Source: Brackiella oedipodis DSM 13743
GTDB lineage: Bacteria > Pseudomonadota > Gammaproteobacteria > Burkholderiales > Burkholderiaceae_B
Length of the DNA stretch: 64,000 nucleotides
Direction: 5' to 3'
NCBI RefSeq assembly: GCF_000621025.1
Contig: NZ_JHZJ01000009.1
Coordinates: 186,001-250,000 of the forward strand
The notes below the pieces were generated by a model. The model had not been told where the DNA came from. It saw only the letters and a program-made list of their open reading frames with translations, and made no database searches. Each line of letters opens with the position of its first letter. The stretch's first letter is position 1. The position numbers and the translations under genes were made by a program. Below are positions 1 through 9,455 of the stretch, in pieces.

Positions 1-1
1 G

Positions 2-232
2 ATTGAAGATGCTCGTTTCAAAACGTATGGTTGTGGTTCAGCCATCGCCTCAAGTTCTTTGGTCTCTGAGTGGGTAAAAGGCAAAACCCTCGATCAAGCA
101 CTTGAAATTCGCAATTCACAAATTGCCGAAGAACTTGCCTTGCCGCCTGTCAAAATTCACTGCTCGATCTTGGCCGAAGACGCCATCAAAGCAGCCGTCA
201 AAGACTACAAAGATAATTACGCGGCAGAATAA
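2..232 (+). CDS. iscU: Fe-S cluster assembly scaffold IscU (3' part)
   Basis: This is the C-terminal 76 codons of IscU, cut by the window edge. IscU is the cytosolic scaffold on which IscS-derived sulfur and iron are built into [2Fe-2S] clusters. Two of the three conserved ligand cysteines are visible: one in the YGCGSAIASSS segment and one in KIHCSILAEDAIK. The LPPVK tract that HscA grips is also present just before the second cysteine. The first ligand cysteine lies outside the window. It is followed by iscA, hscB, hscA and fdx on the same strand, the usual isc order; iscS and iscR are expected upstream but cannot be seen. Confidence 0.96.
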   Translation: MEDARFKTYGCGSAIASSSLVSEWVKGKTLDQALEIRNSQIAEELALPPVKIHCSILAEDAIKAAVKDYKDNYAAE

Positions 233-361
233 GTCCCTAGGCTGTGGCTGATAAGCGCCCATAGTTGCTGTCAGCCGCACTAGCAGAGGCTATTCACGGC
301 GGCTATATTTTAGCTATCCATGTAGTTTTGTCGCGCTTTATGTACTAAAAGGACCCGTATT
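233..361 (+). other. iscU-iscA spacer with a stem-loop
   Basis: A 129-base gap separates iscU from iscA. It holds an inverted repeat with arms at 243-251 and 271-279 (nine pairs, one of them G-T in DNA terms and G-U in RNA) around a 19-base loop. No run of T follows, so it does not look like an intrinsic terminator; a processing or stabilising hairpin in the isc mRNA is an inference. The iscA ribosome-binding site (AAAGGA) lies at the 3' end of the gap. Confidence 0.35.
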
Positions 362-685
362 ATGTCTATTACGCTCACTCAAAAAGCTGCCAATCACATC
401 AAGAAATACCTCACTAAACGAGGCCAAGGGGTGGGTTTGCGCTTTGGGGTGCGAACCTCTGGCTGTTCAGGCATGGCCTATAAGCTCGAGTATGTAGATG
501 TGCCAGATCCCTTGGATCAAGTCTTTGAAAACTTTGATGTCAAGATTTTTGTTGACCCTAAGAGCTTGCCTTATGTCGATGGCACCGAGCTCGACTATGT
601 CCGCGAGGGTCTGAATGAGGGCTTTAAGTTTTCTAATCCAAACGAAAAAGCCAGTTGTGGTTGTGGCGAATCCTTTTCTATCTAA
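362..685 (+). CDS. iscA: A-type Fe-S carrier IscA
   Basis: A 107-residue A-type carrier that accepts iron or Fe-S clusters and passes them to apo-proteins. The three ligand cysteines are at positions 35 (SGCSG) and 99 and 101 (CGCGES close to the C-terminus), the same positions as in the E. coli protein. Length is typical. The ATG is preceded by AAAGGA at suitable spacing. It sits second in the visible isc cluster. ErpA is a close paralogue family, but the position between iscU and hscB makes IscA the better name. Confidence 0.95.
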   Translation: MSITLTQKAANHIKKYLTKRGQGVGLRFGVRTSGCSGMAYKLEYVDVPDPLDQVFENFDVKIFVDPKSLPYVDGTELDYVREGLNEGFKFSNPNEKASCGCGESFSI

Positions 686-712
686 GCGCCACATTGTTCT
701 TTAGGTGTTAGA

Positions 713-1216
713 TTGAAGCAAAATTACTTCCAATTATTTAATTTGGAGCCGCGATTTCAGATTGAAGAGGCGGCTCTACAGCAGGCTTGGCGTGAAGCCG
801 CCTCCAAAGTCCATCCTGATCGTTTTGCAACGGCCTTGGCGGCCGAGAGAAGGGTGGCGATTCAGTGGTCAGGCATTATCAATCAAGCCTATGACACCCT
901 CAAAAAACCGCTGGCGCGTGCCATCTATTTGCTCGAATTGGCGGGTCACGATGTCCAAGCCGAAAATAATACATGCATGGATCCGAGTTTTTTGATGACG
1001 CAAATGCAGTTACGTGAGCAACTGGATGAAGCGACGGGTGATACCCCCAAACTACAAGCCATGCAAGCAGAGATTCTACAGACTGAGCATGACCTAGCCA
1101 ACACCATGCAGGTGCTCTTAGACGAGCAGCAAGACTACGACAGCGCCACTCAAAAAGCTCGTGAATGGATGTTCATCGACAAAATTCATCAAGAAATCAA
1201 CGCCAAATTACCTTAA
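713..1216 (+). CDS. hscB: Fe-S assembly co-chaperone HscB
   Basis: J-domain co-chaperone (167 residues) that delivers IscU to HscA and stimulates its ATPase. The N-terminal J domain carries the HPD motif at residues 34-36, and the C-terminal three-helix region that binds IscU follows. The start is TTG at 713, preceded by AGGTG with about six bases spacing; no in-frame ATG upstream gives the expected N-terminus. It lies 27 bases after iscA and 17 bases before hscA, consistent with one transcript. Confidence 0.95.
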   Translation: MKQNYFQLFNLEPRFQIEEAALQQAWREAASKVHPDRFATALAAERRVAIQWSGIINQAYDTLKKPLARAIYLLELAGHDVQAENNTCMDPSFLMTQMQLREQLDEATGDTPKLQAMQAEILQTEHDLANTMQVLLDEQQDYDSATQKAREWMFIDKIHQEINAKLP

Positions 1217-1233
1217 TTCCCACAAAATAGCAT

Positions 1234-3096
1234 ATGGCTTTATTACAAATTTCAGAACCTAATGCCTCACCGGAGCCGCATCATAGACGTTCGGCTGTAG
1301 GCATTGACCTAGGTACCACCAACTCACTGGTGGCAACAGTACGTAATAGTGTTGCCGAAATTATTCCTGATGAAAATGGCAAAGCTATTTTGCCATCAGC
1401 AGTGAGTTACCAAAAAGACGGTTCGGTATTGATTGGTGGTAGTGCTTTGCATGGCAAAAAGCACGATCCAGCCAATACATTTATCTCTGTGAAACGCTTG
1501 ATGGGACGCTCCTATCAAGAGGCCGTCGCAATGAGTGTTCCTTACGATTTGGTGGCCGATGCCAACATCGTCAAATTTAATACGCATCAAGGGGTTCTTT
1601 CGCCGATAGAAGTGTCGGCACAAATTCTAGCAAAATTACGCCAACGCGCTGAAGATGCTTTGGATGATGAGTTGGTGGGCGCCGTCATTACGGTACCCGC
1701 TTATTTTGATGATGCGCAACGACAAGCTACTAAAGACGCGGCGCGTTTGGCTGGGCTCAATGTTTTACGTTTACTCAATGAGCCCACGGCCGCTGCAGTT
1801 GCCTATGGACTAGACAATGGGGCCGAAGGTGTATACGCGGTCTATGATTTAGGTGGCGGTACCTTTGATATTTCAATTTTACGCCTCAGTAAAGGGGTCT
1901 TTGAAGTCTTGGCCACGGTAGGTGATACGCAATTAGGAGGCGATGATTTTGACGACTTAATCGTTGAAGATATTGTTAAGTATCACGACACCTCCGAGTT
2001 TAGCAAAGCAGATTGGCGTCACCTCAAAACGATTGCGCGTAAGGTCCGCGAAAAACTGACGGACATGCCTAAGGCCTTTGTACAGACCTCTTTATCTAAC
2101 GGTCTACACTTGGATCTGAACTTTCCGCGTTCGCACTTTGAGAATTTAGCTCGTCAACTAGTGGCTAAAACCTTAGAGAGCGTCAAGCAAGCCCTTAAAG
2201 ACGCCGCGATTACTGCCGCCGATGTTAATGGGGTAGTCATGGTCGGTGGGGCTACCCGCATGCCGATTGTGCGCCAGATGGTAGGAGAGTTCTTTCAAAA
2301 ACCGCCACTGACTGATATCGATCCTGATCAAGTGGTGGCCATAGGAGCCGCCTTACAAGCTAATAAACTCGCCGGTAACCCTGCGCCAGGCGATGAAGAC
2401 TGGCTCTTACTAGACGTGACGCCGCTTTCTTTAGGGCTTGAGACTATGGGTGGCCTGGTAGAAAAAGTCATCCCACGCAATAGTGTTATTCCAGTGGCTA
2501 GGGCCCAGGATTTCACCACCTTCAAGGACGGTCAAACCGCCATGAGTATTCACGTGCTTCAGGGTGAACGTGAATTAGTTGATCAATGCCGTTCACTCGC
2601 GCGTTTTGAGTTGCGGGGTATTCCACCCATGGTGGCAGGGGCGGCTCGGATTCGCGTCAGCTTTCAAGTCGATGCCGATGGTTTACTCAGTGTCAGCGCG
2701 CAAGAGCAGAGTTCTGGTGTGCATGCCGATATTACTGTGAAACCTTCTTATGGTTTAAGCGATGATGAAATCAGCAAAATGCTCAGTGATGGTATGGGTA
2801 ATGCCCAGTTCGATGCGCAACAGCGCCTGTTGCGAGAGCAACAGCTAGAAGCACAGCAGTTATTGCAATCCTTGCGCTCAGCGCTGGAGAGTGACGCTGA
2901 CTTACTAAGCCCCCAAGAACTCGCTGAGGTACAAGCGCAAATGCAGCACACTGAAGCCAGTGCGGCGGGTGACGATGTTGAGGCTATCCGTCAGGCCGTT
3001 GCCAAATTATCGGCGGCGACCGAGGAATTTGCTGCACGACGTATGGATCGTAGTATTCGTCAGGCGCTTGCGGGTAAGTCTGTCGATGATGTTTAA
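1234..3096 (+). CDS. hscA: Hsp70-type chaperone HscA for Fe-S assembly
   Basis: A 620-residue Hsp70 homologue specialised for releasing clusters from IscU. The nucleotide-binding domain shows phosphate-1 motif IDLGTTNS (about residues 24-31), the phosphate-2 motif DLGGGTFD (about 205-212) and the adenosine motif VGGATRMP (about 337-344). The substrate-binding and helical lid regions follow. Length matches the HscA family (about 616-620) rather than DnaK, and it lacks the long acidic DnaK tail. Placed between hscB and fdx, which is diagnostic. Confidence 0.97.
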   Translation: MALLQISEPNASPEPHHRRSAVGIDLGTTNSLVATVRNSVAEIIPDENGKAILPSAVSYQKDGSVLIGGSALHGKKHDPANTFISVKRLMGRSYQEAVAMSVPYDLVADANIVKFNTHQGVLSPIEVSAQILAKLRQRAEDALDDELVGAVITVPAYFDDAQRQATKDAARLAGLNVLRLLNEPTAAAVAYGLDNGAEGVYAVYDLGGGTFDISILRLSKGVFEVLATVGDTQLGGDDFDDLIVEDIVKYHDTSEFSKADWRHLKTIARKVREKLTDMPKAFVQTSLSNGLHLDLNFPRSHFENLARQLVAKTLESVKQALKDAAITAADVNGVVMVGGATRMPIVRQMVGEFFQKPPLTDIDPDQVVAIGAALQANKLAGNPAPGDEDWLLLDVTPLSLGLETMGGLVEKVIPRNSVIPVARAQDFTTFKDGQTAMSIHVLQGERELVDQCRSLARFELRGIPPMVAGAARIRVSFQVDADGLLSVSAQEQSSGVHADITVKPSYGLSDDEISKMLSDGMGNAQFDAQQRLLREQQLEAQQLLQSLRSALESDADLLSPQELAEVQAQMQHTEASAAGDDVEAIRQAVAKLSAATEEFAARRMDRSIRQALAGKSVDDV

Positions 3097-3122
3097 ACCC
3101 CTTTAAGTATTGCTTAATTACT

Positions 3123-3464
3123 ATGCCTAAAATTACTGTTCTCCCACATGCTGAATTATGTCCTGAGGGTAAAGTCATAGAAGACGCCAACCCAGACAAA
3201 AGCGTGTGTGAATTATTACTTGAAAATAGCATTCCGCTCGAACACGCCTGTGAGATGTCCTGTGCCTGTACCACCTGCCATATTATCGTCAAAGAAGGCT
3301 TTGACTCACTTGAAGAAGCCACAGATGAAGAAGAGGATATGCTCGATAAGGCTTGGGGATTGAGCCCCAACTCAAGATTGTCTTGTCAAACGCATATTGA
3401 GGATGAAGACCTCGTCGTCGAAATTCCTAAATACACCATTAATCACGCCAAAGAAAATCACTAA
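3123..3464 (+). CDS. fdx: ISC-type [2Fe-2S] ferredoxin
   Basis: A 113-residue adrenodoxin-type ferredoxin that supplies electrons to the ISC machinery. Cluster ligands are C43, C49, C52 and C88, with the family's extra non-ligand cysteine at 47 (the CAC pattern). It follows hscA by 26 bases. In several proteobacteria iscX follows fdx, but here the next gene is a different protein. Confidence 0.96.
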   Translation: MPKITVLPHAELCPEGKVIEDANPDKSVCELLLENSIPLEHACEMSCACTTCHIIVKEGFDSLEEATDEEEDMLDKAWGLSPNSRLSCQTHIEDEDLVVEIPKYTINHAKENH

Positions 3465-3473
3465 GAGCGCCTC

Positions 3474-4004
3474 ATGACTGCTCAATCATCGTCTGCATCT
3501 ACCCCTAGCTCGTCTACAACGGCATTACAAGATTTGTTGATGACTAATCATGATTTAAGCGTGACAGAATTATTGTCTGATTGGCAGTGGTTGTTACCTG
3601 ACGACCTAGATCCGCAACGCCTACACATCGCCATGATTACGAAATTAGGCGATGCTTTTTTAGTCGATGTGGCATCACAACACCTGTATTTTTTGGATAC
3701 GGTAGATGGTGAATTAGAGGCTATCGCTAAAGACTTAGGTGAATTTGAGGCGTTATTAGCCGATAGCGACTTTGTATTGGACTATTTTGGCAGTGACTTA
3801 CTGGCCGCTTTACCACACCAGGCTATGCCAGCGAATACTGTTTATAGTTTTGAGCTGCCTCCAGTGCTTGGTGGCCAAGTGAGTGCGAGTAATTTAGTGT
3901 TAGTGGATATTCGTGAGCATTTCAAGGCCACAGGGCAATTATGGCAGCAATTGTCTTTAATTACTTTACAGGACCTTGAAAACCATGAGGATGAAGATAA
4001 TTAA
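3474..4004 (+). CDS. DUF1851/Tdi1-like protein of unknown role
   Basis: A 176-residue acidic soluble protein with no signal peptide or membrane segment. Residues about 60-95 (AFLVD, YFLDTVDGE, FEALL) and the later ALP-to-PVLGG-to-NLVLVDI segment resemble the DUF1851 family, whose members include the T6SS immunity protein Tdi1; this is by eye and moderate. The N-terminus is a Ser/Thr-rich stretch. It starts nine bases after fdx, so it is probably cotranscribed with the isc genes, and a strong terminator follows. It is not IscX: it is far longer and lacks that family's pattern. No toxin or T6SS gene is nearby, so an immunity role is not supported by context. Confidence 0.6.
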   Translation: MTAQSSSASTPSSSTTALQDLLMTNHDLSVTELLSDWQWLLPDDLDPQRLHIAMITKLGDAFLVDVASQHLYFLDTVDGELEAIAKDLGEFEALLADSDFVLDYFGSDLLAALPHQAMPANTVYSFELPPVLGGQVSASNLVLVDIREHFKATGQLWQQLSLITLQDLENHEDEDN

Positions 4005-4051
4005 GTCCAACATTAAGTGATTATATCGTGGAGTTCAAGCCGTCAACTACT

Positions 4052-4089
4052 AAAAAGCCCCCATCTGGCAAAGCGTGGGGGCTTTTTTT
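4052..4089. terminator. Bidirectional intrinsic terminator after the isc operon
   Basis: Arms 4052-4062 and 4077-4087 form an 11-pair stem (five G-C pairs at the loop end) flanked by A-run and T-run. It lies between the convergent DUF1851-like gene and the TM2 gene and can serve both strands. Confidence 0.9.
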
Positions 4090-4111
4090 GTGCTGTGGCT
4101 AAACACCACGA

Positions 4112-4582
4112 TTAGAGTTTGAAACGTCGATCAAAATCTTCATCGCTCATGCAGAGGTAACGGATGCCATCAATAATACCTAACAGCACGGCCAAGGGTT
4201 GAATAAACATAAATAATAAAACATATAAGCAGCCTTTGGCGATTTGCCCTAAATAAAAACGGTGCAAACCGAGCCAACCCAAGAAGAAGGCGAGCACTGC
4301 CGCAATTTTGCGCTGTTTGCTGGAGTCTCTAAGACTTTGTCCTTTGAACTTAAATAACCACAAACAAATGATAATGGTCAAAATGATAGCAATGATAATT
4401 TGCCACGTGTGATTGACCACATAAAACTCAAGATAGCGTCGCAAGTCATCAACGTTGTGAATGACGACGCCAAAGAGATCTTGAATCCACTGCCACAAGG
4501 CGCTAAAAGAGTCTTGACCTAAATTGAGACCTAGCATAACCACGATAAAGATGACAATGGCAAGAATGATTTTTTGTAGCAT
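4112..4582 (-). CDS. TM2-domain membrane protein
   Basis: A 156-residue inner-membrane protein. An N-terminal hydrophobic helix (about residues 4-22) is followed by a loop, a second helix (about 60-78), and then a C-terminal TM2 domain: two helices joined by a short turn with the family motif GLHRFYLG. TM2 proteins have no settled enzymatic role. It ends close to a shared terminator and has no obvious operon partner; the copper ATPase upstream on the same strand is 89 bases away. Confidence 0.75.
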   Translation of the reverse strand: MLQKIILAIVIFIVVMLGLNLGQDSFSALWQWIQDLFGVVIHNVDDLRRYLEFYVVNHTWQIIIAIILTIIICLWLFKFKGQSLRDSSKQRKIAAVLAFFLGWLGLHRFYLGQIAKGCLYVLLFMFIQPLAVLLGIIDGIRYLCMSDEDFDRRFKL

Positions 4583-4671
4583 GAATAGGCCTTTTATAAA
4601 ATCTGCAACAGCTCAGTATATGGGGTTAGTTTTGTGGACTTAAAGATAAGATGTGCTGCTAAATCAAGGGA

Positions 4672-6945
4672 TTATTGAGTTTTGTACTGATAGCGGCGAA
4701 GTCGTAGGGCGTTGAGCACCACAAAAACGCTAGACATAGCCATGGCAGCAGCCGCAAACATGGGGGATAAGCGTAGCCCCCACCATGGATAGAATAAGCC
4801 AGCAGCGATAGGGATCAGCAAAATATTATAGAAAAACGCCCAAAAGAGATTTTCTTTGATGTTTTTGAAGGTGGCTTTGGCCAGATCAATGGCGGTGGGC
4901 ACATGGTTTAGATCGGAGCCCATCAGCACCACATCGGCGGATTCGATGGCGATATCGGTACCGCTGCCAATGGCAATCCCAATATTGGCAGTCGCCAGAG
5001 CCGGGGCGTCGTTGACACCATCGCCAGTAAAAGCGACGACTGAATATTTTTGCTGGATTTGTTGCACAATCTTGGCTTTATCAGCGGGTAATGTATCGGC
5101 ATAGACGTGCGTAATACCTAATTGCTTAGCGATGGCGTTTGCGGTTTGCTGATTATCGCCAGTAATCATTAGAGTGGTAATGCCCATCCGATGTAATTGC
5201 GCAATCACCGACTTGGCTTCGGTTCTGACCTGATCAGCAATGCTAAACGCCGCTACTAAAATGACAGACGGCTGTTGTGGCGCCTTGAGTGCTGTATAAA
5301 TCACGGTCTGGCCTTGCTGCGTCCAATTCTTGGCCTCGGCCGCCACTTCGTGTAAGTCAAGGCCAAGCGTGGACATAAACGGCGCAGAACCGACATAAAG
5401 TGTCAGCTCATCAAGCTGACCGCTAATGCCTAAGCCACTGTGATTTTTAAAGTGTGAGGCGCGTGGTAGATCGAGTTGCTGGGTCTGTGCAGCACGGGTG
5501 AGTGCTTGGGCCAAAGGGTGTTCGGATTCCTGTTCTATAGCAGCCGCCATGGCCAGTACTTGCTCGGCGCTGTAGTCAGGATGGTGCCAAGAATGTTGCA
5601 GCTGCGCTTGACCGTAGGTGAGGGTGCCAGTTTTGTCAAACAATAAAGCTTGCGTGTCGCATAGGAGTTGTAAGGCTGATGATTTACGAAAGAGGATTTG
5701 TAATTGCGCTGCGCGACCACTCGCTACCATGATAGAAACGGGTACTGCTAAGCCCATGGCGCAGGGGCAGGCGACGATTAAGACAGCAATGGTAGCCACC
5801 AAGGCATTGCTAATCACGGGTGCGGGGCCTAAGCCACACCAGAGCGCAAAGGTGATCAGAGCGATGGTCAAGACGGCCGGTACAAAATAGGCGGTGACCC
5901 GATCCAGAATCGTTTGTATAGGGAGTTTTTCGGCTTGCGCCTGCTGCACCATTTGTACAATTTGTGCCAGCAACGTCGAGGCACCGACTTGGGTGATCAA
6001 GACTCGTAAACTATTATTACTGCTAATGCTACCGCCGATGACCGCATCTTCTATGTGTTTGGGGCAGAGCTGCGACTCACCTGTAAACATGGCTTGATTA
6101 ATATAAGCACTACCCTCGATAATTTTGCCATCCGCGGGAATGGTTTCGCCTGGTTTCACCAGGACGATGTCGCCCACCTTAAGTTGTTCGATGGAGACAT
6201 CTTCGTAGCCTTGTGGTCCTTCGCGATGCGCGATGCGCGCTTGCATGCCCAAAAGCTTGCTGACGGCTTCACTGGCTTGACCTTTGCTGCGGGCCTCGAG
6301 TAAGCGCCCTAATAGCACTAAGGTGATAACGACAGCCGCCGATTCAAAATACACATGCCGTGAATCTGCAGGGATCAGGTGTGGCCATAGTAATACCACC
6401 ACAGAAAAGAGATATGCGCTGAGAGAACCTATGGCCACTAAGGCATTCATATCGGGGGAGAAGTTTTTTAGACTCTTAAACCCCAATATATAAAATTGTC
6501 GCCCCGGCCAACTCATCACAAGGCTAGTAAGAATGAATTCCAGCCAAAGTAGGCGCTGACTGCCTAGGCTATGTTGTAGCCATGTGCCTAAGCTTGGCCA
6601 CAAATGACCAGACATTTCAAGGATAAAAACAGGCAAACTAAAGACCAGCGCCCAATAGAAGTTACGCTTTTGTCGAGCGATACTCAGCTGCCGTTGATCA
6701 GCTTGTTGCTGTAATTGTTGTTGCGCATTATTGATCATGACGGCTGAGTAGCCCGCTTTGTCAACAGCGGCAATCACCGCTTGCTGTGCTTGCTCACTAG
6801 CATTCGATGACCATTCGATATGAGCGGTTTCTGCGGCTAAATTCACGTTGACCTGGGCCACCTCGGGTAATTTGGCGATGGCTTTTTCGACCCGGCGCAC
6901 ACAGGCGGCACAAGTCATTCCTGTAATCGTAAATTCCGTACTCAT
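4672..6945 (-). CDS. copA: Copper-exporting P-type ATPase
   Basis: A P1B-type ATPase of 757 residues that pumps monovalent copper out of the cytoplasm. One N-terminal heavy-metal domain carries GMTCAAC (C12, C15). The membrane metal site is C393-P394-C395, the phosphorylated aspartate is D437 in DKTGTLT, and the hinge motif GDGVNDAP is near the C-terminus. The CPC plus two-cysteine HMA pattern favours copper over zinc/cadmium transporters. It starts 21 bases after ilvE stops on the same strand, so it may be read from the ilvE promoter. No CueR-type regulator or copper chaperone is visible in the window. Confidence 0.92.
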   Translation of the reverse strand: MSTEFTITGMTCAACVRRVEKAIAKLPEVAQVNVNLAAETAHIEWSSNASEQAQQAVIAAVDKAGYSAVMINNAQQQLQQQADQRQLSIARQKRNFYWALVFSLPVFILEMSGHLWPSLGTWLQHSLGSQRLLWLEFILTSLVMSWPGRQFYILGFKSLKNFSPDMNALVAIGSLSAYLFSVVVLLWPHLIPADSRHVYFESAAVVITLVLLGRLLEARSKGQASEAVSKLLGMQARIAHREGPQGYEDVSIEQLKVGDIVLVKPGETIPADGKIIEGSAYINQAMFTGESQLCPKHIEDAVIGGSISSNNSLRVLITQVGASTLLAQIVQMVQQAQAEKLPIQTILDRVTAYFVPAVLTIALITFALWCGLGPAPVISNALVATIAVLIVACPCAMGLAVPVSIMVASGRAAQLQILFRKSSALQLLCDTQALLFDKTGTLTYGQAQLQHSWHHPDYSAEQVLAMAAAIEQESEHPLAQALTRAAQTQQLDLPRASHFKNHSGLGISGQLDELTLYVGSAPFMSTLGLDLHEVAAEAKNWTQQGQTVIYTALKAPQQPSVILVAAFSIADQVRTEAKSVIAQLHRMGITTLMITGDNQQTANAIAKQLGITHVYADTLPADKAKIVQQIQQKYSVVAFTGDGVNDAPALATANIGIAIGSGTDIAIESADVVLMGSDLNHVPTAIDLAKATFKNIKENLFWAFFYNILLIPIAAGLFYPWWGLRLSPMFAAAAMAMSSVFVVLNALRLRRYQYKTQ

Positions 6946-6966
6946 TTTGGATGGTCAAAAAAGTGT

Positions 6967-7890
6967 TTACTTGATGAACGTGAGCCAATCACTGTGATCT
7001 TGAGATTTGCCGTTGACGATCTCAAAGAAACGATGTTGGAGTTTCTCAGTGATGGGGCCGCGGCTGCCATTACCGATTGGACGACGATCAATTTCACGGA
7101 TAGGAGTGACCTCGGCGGCCGTACCTGTAAAGAAAACTTCATCAGCGATGTAGAGTTCATCACGCGTGATACGTTTTTCAATGACCTCGAGCCCCAGTTC
7201 TTTGGCTAGTGTGATAATCGTACGGCGTGTAATACCATTGAGAGCCACATCTAAGGCAGGCGTATAGAGGACACCTTGGCTTACTAAGAAAATATTTTCG
7301 CCGGAACCTTCGGCCACATAACCTTGTGCGTCTAGCAAGATCGCTTCATCGTAACCTTCTTGGAGTGCTTCGGTGTTGGCCATGATGGAGTTCATATAAT
7401 TACCATTGGCCTTGGCTTTGATCATAGTGATATTGGGATGATGGCGCGTGTAACTACTGATCTTACAGCGAATGCCTTTGTTGATGCCTTCATCACCTAA
7501 ATATTTACCCCATTCCCAAGCCGCCACAATCACTTGAATGTCATCGGCTTTGGGACCGACGCCAAGTTTTTCGGAGCCATAAAAGGCCATCGGACGGAAA
7601 TAACAAGATTGCAAATGATTCGCTTTGACGACGTCGAAATGCGCTTGATTGATTTCCTCTTTGGAAAAAGGCAGCTGCATATTGACAATCTTGGCTGAGT
7701 CAAAAAAACGATTAGTATGATCCTGGAGGCGGAAAATCGCTGGGCCTTGGTTAGTTTCGTAGGCACGAACACCTTCGAATACGCCCATGCCGTAGTGTAG
7801 GGTATGAGTCAGTACGTGGGTTTGGGCTTGACGCCATTCCACTAATTTACCGTTGTACCAGATGAATCCGTCTTTATCTGCCATGGACAT
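6967..7890 (-). CDS. ilvE: Branched-chain amino acid aminotransferase
   Basis: Fold-type IV PLP aminotransferase that makes valine, leucine and isoleucine from their keto acids. The PLP lysine lies in the KANGNYMNS segment, and the GVFEGVRAYET motif and the C-terminal EVFFTGTAAEVTPI motif are typical. Three starts are possible; GTG at 7899 would overlap the Shine-Dalgarno sequence, so ATG at 7890, eight bases after AGGAG, is chosen (307 residues, start MSMADKDG). The gene stands alone upstream of copA rather than with other ilv genes. Confidence 0.95.
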   Translation of the reverse strand: MSMADKDGFIWYNGKLVEWRQAQTHVLTHTLHYGMGVFEGVRAYETNQGPAIFRLQDHTNRFFDSAKIVNMQLPFSKEEINQAHFDVVKANHLQSCYFRPMAFYGSEKLGVGPKADDIQVIVAAWEWGKYLGDEGINKGIRCKISSYTRHHPNITMIKAKANGNYMNSIMANTEALQEGYDEAILLDAQGYVAEGSGENIFLVSQGVLYTPALDVALNGITRRTIITLAKELGLEVIEKRITRDELYIADEVFFTGTAAEVTPIREIDRRPIGNGSRGPITEKLQHRFFEIVNGKSQDHSDWLTFIK

Positions 7891-8034
7891 GGGTGACACT
7901 CCTTTATGTATAAATGTTATTTATTATTTGAAACGTTCATTCTACTACTAGTATAAGCCGTGTGCAGTACTAGAGCTATAGCCCAGCAAAAATCGCTAGG
8001 GTCTGCCTATGCAACGCTTATAAAAACCATGCTC

Positions 8035-9288
8035 CTAGGCTTGCGCCAGACTAAATGGTCTGACATCGATGCGGCTGTTCTGACCCTCAATAACATCGAC
8101 TAAGAGGGCGGCTGAACCCAATGCCAGTGTTAGGCCTAATGCGCCTTGGCCACTATTAATATAAAGATTTTTGAATGGTGTTTTATCAATAATGGGTTTG
8201 CCTTTTGGGGTGGCCGGTCTGAGGCCCGCCCAGGTGATCGCCTCGTCATAGGATCCGGCTTCTGGGAAGACCGCTTTTGCTTGTTGCTTGAGCAAATCGA
8301 TACGATCGCGCGCCAGTGATTGGTCTAAACCTACTCTATCGGCCATTCCTGCCACACGTAAACGATGATCCAAACGGGCAAAAACGACTTTTTTTTGGAA
8401 ATCAGTAATACTGATGTGTGGTGCCGCTTGTGGCTGGGTAATCTCTAACGTTAGGCTGTAGCCCTTGAGGGGGGCGATCGGTAGGCTCAGACCTAAAGGT
8501 TTCAGAAGCTGGGGAGTAAAACTGCCCAAGGCCGCCACTATGACGGGCGCTTGTAAGCATTGGCCATCGTCTAACTGGAGGCTAACGCGTTGGTCAGGCG
8601 TTTGGCGTAAAGACATAATCGTACGCCCTGTGAGAAATTGTGCGCCTTGCTGCTCTAATAAGTGTTTGAGTGCAAGACAAAATTTATAACTATCAGCCAC
8701 TTCTTCGCTATCGGTATAGATGCCTCCACAAAATGTTGAGGCCAGTGGAGCAAGGGCGGGTTCTTTAGCAATACATTGTTGAATATCGAGCGCCTCTTGT
8801 TTGCAGCCTAATTGTTGTTGCACCTGTAGTTGCGCTTGGGCATGAGCGAAGGATGATGGATCTCTATGCATGACAAGCTTACCGGCCGCCGCAAAGCTAA
8901 TGTCCCCTAATTGCGGTTGCAATTCATGGAATAAATCTCGACTCAGAAAAGATAAGCTCAGTAACTCACGAGTCGTTTGCCGACTGAGGGAGGCATTACA
9001 CGCTTTGAGAAATTTAAGGCCCCAGCACAAATCGGCAGGATCAAGGCTAGGTTTAAAGCGCAAAGGGGATTGGCGATCCAATAACCAATGTGGCAGTTTG
9101 GGCAAAACACTGGGTTCCGCCAGCGGAGCCACATAACTGTAGGAAAGTTGGGCGCCGTTAGCAAAGCTAGTTTCTAGACCTACCTCGGCTTGTCTATCAA
9201 TCACCGTTATTTTGTAGCCATTTTTTTGTAAATAATAAGCGCTGGCAAGACCAATAATGCCACCACCTAAAATAATCGCTTCTTGCAT
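8035..9288 (-). CDS. dadA: D-amino acid dehydrogenase small subunit (DadA family)
   Basis: An FAD-dependent oxidoreductase of 417 residues of the DAO family, most like DadA, which oxidises D-amino acids such as D-alanine at the membrane and feeds electrons to the respiratory chain. The N-terminal Rossmann motif GGGIIGLASAYYL is followed by an acidic residue ending the second strand. The C-terminal FAD-contact region has the GLRPATPKGKPII and NSGQGALGLTLALGS motifs. No alanine racemase gene is adjacent, unlike the enteric dad operon. Other glycine-oxidase-like enzymes share the fold, so the substrate is inferred. Confidence 0.85.
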   Translation of the reverse strand: MQEAIILGGGIIGLASAYYLQKNGYKITVIDRQAEVGLETSFANGAQLSYSYVAPLAEPSVLPKLPHWLLDRQSPLRFKPSLDPADLCWGLKFLKACNASLSRQTTRELLSLSFLSRDLFHELQPQLGDISFAAAGKLVMHRDPSSFAHAQAQLQVQQQLGCKQEALDIQQCIAKEPALAPLASTFCGGIYTDSEEVADSYKFCLALKHLLEQQGAQFLTGRTIMSLRQTPDQRVSLQLDDGQCLQAPVIVAALGSFTPQLLKPLGLSLPIAPLKGYSLTLEITQPQAAPHISITDFQKKVVFARLDHRLRVAGMADRVGLDQSLARDRIDLLKQQAKAVFPEAGSYDEAITWAGLRPATPKGKPIIDKTPFKNLYINSGQGALGLTLALGSAALLVDVIEGQNSRIDVRPFSLAQA

Positions 9289-9455
9289 CTTTTTGTCCTA
9301 GCTGTTGAGCTTTTTAAATCCATCTGCTTAAGTCTAGCACGGCTGTAGCCACACGCCTTTTTAAAATATCTAAAATCCCTAGGGAATAAGAGAATATTCG
9401 CAAATTCACGTTATGATAAACAGCTTAGTTTTGCATAAAATTTGGAAATTTATCT

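Noticed and set aside
2984-3370. A 128-codon minus-strand frame across the hscA-fdx junction
   Set aside because: It lies antisense to two well-conserved genes and its protein has Ser-rich low complexity.
3474-4004. Reading the DUF1851-like gene as part of a toxin-immunity or T6SS module
   Set aside because: No toxin, VgrG, Hcp or other T6SS gene is in the window, and the neighbours are Fe-S assembly genes.
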